From Paraburkholderia sacchari (GTDB lineage: Bacteria > Pseudomonadota > Gammaproteobacteria > Burkholderiales > Burkholderiaceae): a DNA stretch of 64,000 nt. Made by a program: the position numbers and the translations under genes. Shown piece after piece: positions 54,991 through 63,100 of the stretch. Positions within the stretch are counted from its first letter, which is position 1. The number at the start of each line of letters is the position of its first letter. The stretch covers positions 1,144,499 to 1,208,498 of the forward strand of contig NZ_JTDB02000001.1 of NCBI RefSeq assembly GCF_000785435.2, given 5' to 3'. The notes below the pieces were generated by a model that was given only the letters and a program-made list of their open reading frames with translations, did not search any database and was not told the origin of the DNA.

Positions 54991-56055
54991 GTGAAGTCGC
55001 AAGACCTGCCAGATATTGCTCGCGTACTGTTTGTCGTCGCGATTCTCTGCGCGTTGACGGTCGGCTCCCTGTACGTCATGCGCCCGTTCATTCCGGGGCT
55101 GATCTGGGCGACCACCATCGTGGTCGCGACATGGCCCGCGATGCTCGCCGTCGAGCGGCGCGTGGGCAAGCGGCGCTGGCTCGCGACGCTCATCATGCTG
55201 CTGATCCTGCTATTCGTGATTGTCCTGCCGCTCTATGAAGCGATCTCGACGCTTGCGGTGCACGCCAGCGAGATCATGGATCTGATCCGCAAGCTGCCCG
55301 AGTACACTTTGCCGCCGCCGCCGGGCTGGATTCACGATATACCCGTGCTGGGCTCGCGCGCGGCCAAGGAATGGCAGACGCTCTCGGACGCGGGCCCGGG
55401 CGGCTTGCTCGCGCAGCTCCAGCCCTATGTGACGATCGCGGCGCACTGGCTGATCGGTCACGCGGCATCGGTGGGCGTGTTCGTGATGCACATGCTCGTC
55501 ACGATCGTCATCACGGGCATCCTGTACTCGCAGGGCGAGCAGGCGGCGGCCTTCATCACGCGCTTCGCGGCGCGCATCTCGCCCACCCAGGGCCCTCAGG
55601 CCGTGAAGCTCGCGGGGGCTTCGATTCGCGCGGTCGCGCTCGGCATCGTCGTCACGGCGGTGCTGCAGTCCGCGCTGGGCGGCATTGGCCTCGCGGTCGC
55701 CGGCGTGCCGGGCGCGGGCGTGCTCACCGCCCTGATGCTGCTGCTGTGCCTCGCGCAAATCGGCCCGGGCCTGCCGCTGATCGGCGGCATTGTCTGGCTG
55801 TTCATGAACGGCTCGCACGTGGTGGCGATTCTGTTCACGGTCTGGGCGGTGATGGTCGTCATGCTCGACAACGTGGTGCGCCCGGCGCTGATCCGGCGCG
55901 GCGTGAACCTTTCGATGCTGCTGATCCTCTCCGGCGTGCTGGGCGGGATGTTCGCGTTCGGCATCGTCGGCCTCTTTATCGGGCCGGTGATTCTCGCGGT
56001 GTCGTCGGCATTGCTGACGGCCTGGATGAGCAAGACGCCAGCCGCGTCCGCCTGA
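54991..56055 (+). CDS. AI-2E family transporter, YdiK-like
   Basis: A 354-residue inner-membrane protein with about seven or eight hydrophobic segments, matching the AI-2E exporter (UPF0118/YdiK) family: RPFIPGLIWATTIVVATWP, then SQGEQAAAFI and the C-terminal GVLGGMFAFGIVGLFIGPVI block. The GTG start at 54991 has AGGAG five bases upstream, which decides against an in-frame ATG at 54955. Transport substrate unknown. Confidence 0.88.
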   Translation: MKSQDLPDIARVLFVVAILCALTVGSLYVMRPFIPGLIWATTIVVATWPAMLAVERRVGKRRWLATLIMLLILLFVIVLPLYEAISTLAVHASEIMDLIRKLPEYTLPPPPGWIHDIPVLGSRAAKEWQTLSDAGPGGLLAQLQPYVTIAAHWLIGHAASVGVFVMHMLVTIVITGILYSQGEQAAAFITRFAARISPTQGPQAVKLAGASIRAVALGIVVTAVLQSALGGIGLAVAGVPGAGVLTALMLLLCLAQIGPGLPLIGGIVWLFMNGSHVVAILFTVWAVMVVMLDNVVRPALIRRGVNLSMLLILSGVLGGMFAFGIVGLFIGPVILAVSSALLTAWMSKTPAASA

Positions 56056-56116
56056 AATCGCGCTTCAACGTTCTCCCATCCTCTCAATTCCTTCAATCGC
56101 GGCCGCCTGCCAGCCT

Positions 56117-57286
56117 TCACCGCAGCGGCCGCGCCATCAACTCATCGAGCAGTGCCTGATACGTTTTCACGACCCGCTCGTTGAACGGCAGGAAACGCGC
56201 GATTTCCCGGCGCTGCTGCATGCGCCAGCCGGCGGTGTCGCGCCCGCGCGCGTCGATGGCCTCGATCAGTTTCCGTGCGCCGTCATGGGCGTCGTTGGCC
56301 TCGTAGTAGTAGCCGAGCTCGCGGCATAGCGTGGCGTTGTGCACGAGCGGGTAGCCTTGCCAGCACACTTCCAGATAGAAATAATTCAGCGGGTTTTCCA
56401 GCTGGTGCGAAACCACCACGTCGGTGTTCTGCGCGAGGAAGGTCGGCGTGTCGTAGCGGCCGAGAAACAGCGCCTTGTGCTCGCGCACGATATCGAGCTG
56501 GTTCATCAGCGCGATGAAATCGCGGTTCTCCTGCGCGAGCTTCAGCGCATTGGTCACCTGCAGCAACTCGATAGCCTCGGGGCGCTCGCGGTAGGCCAGT
56601 TCCGCGATTAGCGCGGGGTAGAGGCAGAATTTCACGACGTTGATGTTGGGCTCCATCACCGTGAGCCTGGCCGGCGCGCGGCCTTCGTCGCGCGGCGCGT
56701 ACACGCCGCCGCCGGGCAGCGCGCGGGTGCGCTCTTCGAGAAACACCGGACTCCAGACGAACGGCACGACGCGCCCCGTCGTGCGGCGCAGGACTTCGAG
56801 GTAGGACTGGCTGTTGCCGGCCACTTGCGGAATGATCCAGATGTCGTCGTAGCGCTGGTTGACGAACAGATTGCCGTTCCACATGGGCTTGTTGAAGAGC
56901 ATCCCCTCGGTGGCGTGGATGTACTCGAAGCCGCAGCAGTAGGACACCAGCCGCACGCCGCGCGACTTCAGCCACGCGGTGCGTTCGCCGTCGAGCTGGC
57001 CGCCCAGTTCGATCACGAGATCCAGTTCGTCCTTCGCCTCGTCGAATGCGCGTGTGGGCCAGCGTTCGAGACTCCACGGCAGTTCGCGCGTCACCGGCAC
57101 GGCGGTCGTGTTCACGAGCGTGACGCTCGCGACGCCGGGGCAGTGCCGCAGCGTGTCGGCGAGAAACACTGCGTTCTGCTTGATGCCGTTGTTCCAGAGC
57201 GTTTCGTTGGGCTGATGCAGCCCGATCGTGATGCCGATTCTGAGGTTTTTGGCTTGGTTATTGCTGTTGTGCGTGGCGGTGCTCAT
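56117..57286 (-). CDS. DUF2827 protein, putative glycosyltransferase (third of three)
   Basis: A 389-residue protein with a GT-B-like build. Its C-terminal half has the pattern EPNINVVKFCLYPALIAEL and QLENPLNYFYLEVCWQGYPLVHN, which resembles sugar-nucleotide-binding ends of glycosyltransferases. The N-terminal half has the shared NGIKQNAVFLADTL block. Its ATG overlaps the stop of the preceding DUF2827 gene by 4 bp. No signal peptide, so cytoplasmic. Activity is inferred from shape and from the adhesin nearby. Confidence 0.82.
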   Translation of the reverse strand: MSTATHNSNNQAKNLRIGITIGLHQPNETLWNNGIKQNAVFLADTLRHCPGVASVTLVNTTAVPVTRELPWSLERWPTRAFDEAKDELDLVIELGGQLDGERTAWLKSRGVRLVSYCCGFEYIHATEGMLFNKPMWNGNLFVNQRYDDIWIIPQVAGNSQSYLEVLRRTTGRVVPFVWSPVFLEERTRALPGGGVYAPRDEGRAPARLTVMEPNINVVKFCLYPALIAELAYRERPEAIELLQVTNALKLAQENRDFIALMNQLDIVREHKALFLGRYDTPTFLAQNTDVVVSHQLENPLNYFYLEVCWQGYPLVHNATLCRELGYYYEANDAHDGARKLIEAIDARGRDTAGWRMQQRREIARFLPFNERVVKTYQALLDELMARPLR

Positions 57287-58497
57287 GCTGCTTCCTTTTC
57301 GAACAGCGCGGCAATGGCGGCGCCGTAGGCGTGGACGTTGGCGGCATACTCGGGGTGCAGCGTCGCCAGGAACGCTTGCGCATCGCGCCGGTACGAATCG
57401 AGGTTGTTGTCGTGCGTGGCGACGGCGTGCAACAAGGCTTGCCCGCCTTCTTCGCAGTCAAAATCGTGATAGCGATAACCGCAATTGCCGATCAGGTGCG
57501 AGTTGTGCACGAGCGGATAGCCGCCGTGCAATGCTTCGTAGTACAGGTAATTCTGCGGGTTCTCCCATTGATGCGTGACGACCACATCCACGTCCCGCGC
57601 CATGACCTGATAGAACGGATAGCGTCCTTCGAACGACGTCAGCCCGTGACGCACGATGTCGAGACTATTGGCGAAACTGCGAAAACCCGCGTGCTCCTTG
57701 GACTTGAACGTGTTGTAGGCCCATACGTGTTCGAGCGCATCGGGATTCGCGCGGTGCGCGCTCTCGCAGCACAGCATCGGAATCTGGCTGGTCTTGACCA
57801 TGCAGATATTCGGCTCGAAGATGCCCGCGCGCCAGCGGCGGCGGCCCGGCTCGTAGCCGAAATGCTGGCCTTCGGGCAGCGCGGCAGCCGCTTTCTCGAG
57901 TACGAGCGGGGTCCACAGGTGAGGCATGATGCGCACCGGCGCGCGCATGGCGCTGCGGTAGTACGGCATGCAGGTGGTCTCGTACTCGGCGAGGGTCCAG
58001 ATCTCGTCGTAGTGCGCGCCGCTGATGAGCAGCGCGTGCGGCAGATTGAAGATCATGCGCTCGATGTCGATCACATAATCGTTGCCCACGCGCATCGACA
58101 CGACCTTGCCGCCACGATCGCGAAAGTTGGCAATCCACGCGCGGTCGAGCTGTGCGCTCATTTCGATCATCAAGTCGAGCCGCGTGGCCGCGTCGGCCAT
58201 GTCGATGATCGGCGCGGGCGCGTCCTTGATGAAGCGGCGCGCATCGTCGAGATCGCCGTCGCCGCCGCCGATCACGAGATAGACCTCGGCCACCGAGGAA
58301 ATCTTGCGCAGCAGCATCACGAGAAACAGGCAGTTCTGGAAGATGCCGTTTTCCCACAGCGACTGCTCGCCCTTGCGCACGAAGAGCGACACGCCGACCT
58401 TGAGGCCGCGTGGCGTGGACGCGGCGCGGCGGCGCTGCGAGGATGCCGGCTGAATCGTATTCTGAGCAGGCGACTGGGCGGTTGCGGGCGTGTTCAT
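57283..58497 (-). CDS. DUF2827 protein, putative glycosyltransferase (second of three)
   Basis: A 404-residue paralogue of its neighbours. After a ~30-residue Pro/Ala/Gln-rich extension it shows NGIFQNCLFLVMLL, then EPNICMVKTSQIPMLCCES and QWENPQNYLYYEALHGGYPLVHNS. The first three residues of the next gene overlap its end, and its own ATG overlaps the gene before it; the three must be translated together. Substrate unknown. Confidence 0.82.
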   Translation of the reverse strand: MNTPATAQSPAQNTIQPASSQRRRAASTPRGLKVGVSLFVRKGEQSLWENGIFQNCLFLVMLLRKISSVAEVYLVIGGGDGDLDDARRFIKDAPAPIIDMADAATRLDLMIEMSAQLDRAWIANFRDRGGKVVSMRVGNDYVIDIERMIFNLPHALLISGAHYDEIWTLAEYETTCMPYYRSAMRAPVRIMPHLWTPLVLEKAAAALPEGQHFGYEPGRRRWRAGIFEPNICMVKTSQIPMLCCESAHRANPDALEHVWAYNTFKSKEHAGFRSFANSLDIVRHGLTSFEGRYPFYQVMARDVDVVVTHQWENPQNYLYYEALHGGYPLVHNSHLIGNCGYRYHDFDCEEGGQALLHAVATHDNNLDSYRRDAQAFLATLHPEYAANVHAYGAAIAALFEKEAA

Positions 58498-59651
58498 ACG
58501 GACCTCCGGAGCGGGGCGTGCTCAACGAGCGCTTGCAGGCGCTGCGCATAGCCACGCAGATTTTCTTCGTTATACGGATCAACTGCGTCGAGCACGGCGC
58601 GCGTACGTGTGCGGTACGCGGCAAGCCCGGCGTCGTGCGTGCGCGCGGCGGCAATCAGTTGCTGGCCGCCTTCGTGAGCGTCGAAGCCCGGATAGTAGTA
58701 GCCCGCGCCGAAGCCGGCGAGCCACGGCGAGTTGTGAATGAGCGGGTAGTCGCCGTACAGCACGTCGAGATAGCTGTAGTTCTGGTCGTTGTCCCATTGA
58801 TGCGCGACCACGGCATCCGTGTGCTGGCTCATGAAGCCCGCGATATCGTGGCGGCCATGAAAGGTGGCGCGATGCTCGCGCACGAGATCGAGCGAGTTGG
58901 CCAAGTGCAGCATCGTCAGGTGATCTTTCATGTGCAGCGTGTTGAGCGCATGCAGCGCGGCGACGCTTGCGCGGTCGGCGCGATAGGCCTCGTCGCAGGC
59001 CAGCATTGGAATGCTCGAGCATTTCACCACGGAGATATTCGGCTCGAAGATCGCCACGCGCAGCGCGCCGCCGGCGGCTTCGCGAGCGCTGCGGCTGCGC
59101 TGCGTGTCGTAGCCGTACTCGAGGTTGTGCTGGGCCAGCTCGGCGATGCGCGCCTGCAGGAAGCCCGCATGCCAGACGTACGGCACCACGTGCACGGGGC
59201 AGCGGTGCAGCGTGCGCATCATCGGCACGTGCAGGCGGTCCTTTGAGACCACCCAGATTTCGTCGCAGCGGTCGGGGCGCGAAGTGTGCACGGGCTTGTT
59301 GAACACCACCGGCTCCACGAGCCCCACGTACGGTTGCCCGCAGCAGTAATAGACCACCTTGCGGCCACGCGCACGCATCAGATCGAGCCAGGCGTTGTCG
59401 AGCGCACCGGCCATCTCGATGACCACGTCGACGGCGTCGGTGGCTTCTTGCTGGGTGAGGATGGTCAACCCCGGTGCGATGGCGTCGACCGGTTGCGGCA
59501 AGCTCCGTTCGCTGCCGACATCGATGAGGACGACCGACTCCACGAACGGTAGCCGCTGGAAAGCTTGTGTAATGAAGATGACGTTTTGGCCGAGCCCGTT
59601 CTGCCAGATGCTCTGGCCCTCGTGACTGAGCACCGAAATGCCGATTCTCAT
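58494..59651 (-). CDS. DUF2827 protein, putative glycosyltransferase (first of three)
   Basis: A 385-residue protein, first gene of the DUF2827 operon. It has NGLGQNVIFITQAF near the start, a YYCCGQPYVGL segment, then EPNISVVKCSSIPMLACDEA and QWDNDQNYSYLDVLYGDYPLIHNS. The three copies are clearly related but diverged, suggesting different specificities. The operon faces away from the giant adhesin gene across a shared 474-bp region. Confidence 0.82.
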   Translation of the reverse strand: MRIGISVLSHEGQSIWQNGLGQNVIFITQAFQRLPFVESVVLIDVGSERSLPQPVDAIAPGLTILTQQEATDAVDVVIEMAGALDNAWLDLMRARGRKVVYYCCGQPYVGLVEPVVFNKPVHTSRPDRCDEIWVVSKDRLHVPMMRTLHRCPVHVVPYVWHAGFLQARIAELAQHNLEYGYDTQRSRSAREAAGGALRVAIFEPNISVVKCSSIPMLACDEAYRADRASVAALHALNTLHMKDHLTMLHLANSLDLVREHRATFHGRHDIAGFMSQHTDAVVAHQWDNDQNYSYLDVLYGDYPLIHNSPWLAGFGAGYYYPGFDAHEGGQQLIAAARTHDAGLAAYRTRTRAVLDAVDPYNEENLRGYAQRLQALVEHAPLRRSV

Positions 59652-60125
59652 GATGTGTTTTCCGTGTATTGGCGCGGGGGATGAAATTGCAGGGACGCGC
59701 TATGAGAGGCAGTTTGCGCCGGTGCTGGAAGTGTCGATATCGGAATAATTCGAATATCTCGAATTTAAATCGCGAAGGGGTGCGGTTGATTTTTAGATGG
59801 CCAACCGTGCCGTAAAAATTCGAAAGTGAGGGGAGTGGCTTATTTGCGTCAATTACTAGATTGGCGATTTATAAAAATTTAAAAGTTTGGTGGGTAAAGT
59901 GCTAAAAAACCGCACTTTTCAGCCTTGCAGTGGGCTGTGCGGCTAGGACAAATTCGATAGAGGGGGTGCGTCCAGGGGTATTAGAAGGATTTCTATAGAG
60001 CGGGTCAGTGCCGGATGGAATGCTTGCAATATCGATTTCCGAACCAAAAGCGGAAACGTCTGGCCGGTTAAAAAAACCGAATTCAAGGAGCCGGAGAAGG
60101 CTCAAGAGACTGACCCGAGGGTGTC
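59652..60125. promoter_or_regulatory. AT-rich divergent control region between DUF2827 operon and adhesin gene
   Basis: 474 bp, no gene seen. About 59740-60000 is far more AT-rich than the rest of the window (runs such as ATTTATAAAAATTT). It contains small hairpins: CCGCAC...GTGCGG (59910-59942), CGGTT-AAAAA-AACCG (60065-60079) and GAGCC/GGCTC (60088-60103). The last two would lie in the adhesin leader, just before its GAGG ribosome site at 60117-60120. The composition suggests silencing by an H-NS-like protein and a regulated long 5' leader. Confidence 0.55.
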
Positions 60126-63100
60126 ATGAACAAGGCATATCGCTGTGTATGGAATGAGGCGCTGGGCGCCTGGGTTGCTGTATCCGAGCTGACTTCTGCA
60201 CGAGGGAAACGGAGCAAGCCGAAGGTCAGCCGGGTGCTGACGGCGCTCTGCGTAGCGGCTAGCATGGCCGTTTCGGTGCCCGCGCTTGCGGCTCACGTAG
60301 TCGCCAATGGCAGCAATCAGGCGGTCGACGGCGCGGCCACCTATACGTATTACGGGAACACCATTTCGGCTTCGTTCAACGGTGTCGCGCTCGTTGGCGC
60401 AATCGACTGCGGCATGCTGAGTCCCGCCGGGGCGAACAGCGTATCCAGCATGATCTATGGTACTGGAGCAAGCTACACGGGCGGTCTGTACGGCTTCGGC
60501 ACACAGACCACCCAGCTTTCGTACGGCGCAATCTCCAACAAGGGTCCGGGACAGTCCGGCGGCATCAACACGTGGACGGGTGCACAGACCCTAGGTAACG
60601 TTGCGGTTTCCAGCGGGTCGGCGCAAACGGGCACCAATGCGAACACGCTTGCAACCGGCAATGGCTCGTTCGCGACTGGTTGCGGTGCACAAGCCACGGG
60701 CGTTGGCACGAGCGCCATCGGGTGGGGCGCCAAGGCCTCGGGTAGCGGCTCGAATGCGATCGGCATCAACTCCACCGCATCGGGCCAAGGCTCCTATGCA
60801 TTCGGTACCTATGCAACCGCCAGCGCGACGGATGCGATCGCCATTGGCACACAAGCTGCAGCGGGCGCCACGTCGGCCATCGCCATGGGCCCGCAGGCGT
60901 CGGTTGCAGACACGGCGACGTCCGGCATCGCGCTCGGCCGCTCGGCCACGGTGAGTGGCGCTTACGGCATCGCCCAGGGCGACAGTTCTGTAGCGGGAGC
61001 GACGGGGCAGAACGTGGCGATCGGCTCGGCCGCCACGAATGCGAATAGCACGACCGCCGCGGGCGGCGCGGTGGCCATCGGCCGTGCGCAAAGCGCGACA
61101 GGCGACGGCGCGGTAGCGCTCGGCAGCGCCAATCAGGCGGTGGGCAACGGCGCGGTCGCGCTCGGTCTGACGACGACCGCCAACGGTGTCGGCGCGGTTG
61201 CACTCGGTAGCGCCACGACGGCCGGCGCAACGAATGCCGTGGCAATCGGCGCGAACGCGAACGCCGCCTATGCGGACAGCGTGGCGATCGGCGCCAACAG
61301 CACGACCGGCGCGGCCGCCCCGACGGGCGCCGCCTATGCCACCGGCTCGGCCGCGCCCGCGGCCGAAGTCTCGGTCGGCAACTCAACCGAACTGCGTCGC
61401 GTGACCAACGTCGCGGACGGTGCCGCGCCGCACGATGCGGTGACGGTCGCCCAGTTGAGCACGAGCGACTCGAGCCTTTCGACGAGCGTCAGCTCGCTCT
61501 CGACCTCGGCTTCGACGGGTATCAGCTCGCTCTCGACCGGCCTCTCGACGACCAATAGCAATCTCAGCAGCCTCTCCACCTCGGCATCGACGGGCCTGAG
61601 CTCGCTTTCGACTGGCCTCTCGACCACCGATAGCCACGTCACGAGCCTCTCCACGTCGACCTCGACGAGCGCGAGCTCGCTGTCGACCGCGATCGGCAAT
61701 CTCTCGACCTCGGCATCGACGGGCCTGAGCTCGCTCTCGACGGGTCTGTCGACCACCGACAGCAAACTCACGAGCCTCTCCACCTCGACCTCGACCGGCA
61801 CGAGCTCGCTGTCGACGGCAATCGACAATCTCTCGACTTCGGCATCGACTGGCCTGAGTTCGCTGTCGACCGTGACGTCCACGGGTCTGTCCTCGCTCTC
61901 GACCGGCCTCTCGACCACCAACAGCAACGTGGCCAGCCTTTCGTCGTCGACTTCGACGAGCGCCAGCTCGCTCTCGACCAGCATCGACACGCTGTCGACC
62001 TCGGCATCGACCGGCCTCAGCTCGTTGTCGACCACGACGTCCACGGGTCTGACCTCGCTCTCGACCGGTCTCTCGACCACCAACAGCAACGTGGCCAGCC
62101 TCTCCTCGTCGACTTCGACGAGCGCCAGCTCGCTGTCGACCAGCATCGATACGCTGTCGACTTCGGCATCGACGGGTCTCAGCTCGTTGTCGACCACGAC
62201 GTCCACGGGTCTGACCTCGCTGTCGACCGGTCTCTCGACCACCAACAGCAACGTGGCCAGCCTCTCGTCGTCGACTTCGACGAGCGCCAGCTCGCTGTCG
62301 ACCAGCATCGATACGCTGTCGACTTCGGCATCGACGGGGCTCAGCTCGTTGTCGACCACGACGTCCACGGGTCTGACCTCGCTGTCGACCGGTCTCTCGA
62401 CCACCAACAGCAACGTGGCGAGCCTTTCGTCGTCGACCTCGACGAGCGCCAGCTCGCTGTCGACCAGCATCGACACGCTGTCGACCTCGGCATCGACGGG
62501 TCTCAGCTCGTTGTCGACCACGACGTCCACGGGTCTGACCTCGCTCTCGACGGGTCTTTCGACCACCAACAGCAACGTGGCGAGCCTTTCGTCGTCGACC
62601 TCGACGAGCGCCAGCTCGCTGTCGACCAGCATCGACACGCTGTCGACCTCGGCATCGACGGGTCTCAGCTCGTTGTCGACCACGACGTCCACGGGTCTGT
62701 CCTCGCTCTCGACGGGTCTGTCGACCACCAACAGTAACCTCACGAGCCTCTCCACCTCGACCTCGACCGGCACGAGCTCGCTGTCGACGGCGATCGACAA
62801 TCTCTCGACTTCGGCTTCGACCGGCCTCAGCTCACTGTCGACCGTGACCTCCACCGGTCTGACCTCGCTCTCGACCGGTCTCTCGACCACCAACAGCAAC
62901 GTGGCCAGCCTCTCGTCGTCGACTTCGACGAGCGCCAGCTCGCTCTCGACCAGCATCGATACGCTGTCGACTTCGGCTTCGACGGGCCTGAGCTCGCTGT
63001 CGACCGTGACCTCCACGGGTCTGTCCTCGCTGTCGACCGGTCTGTCGACCACCGATAGCAACCTGTCCAGCCTCTCCACAGGTGTCGACACGCTGTCGAC

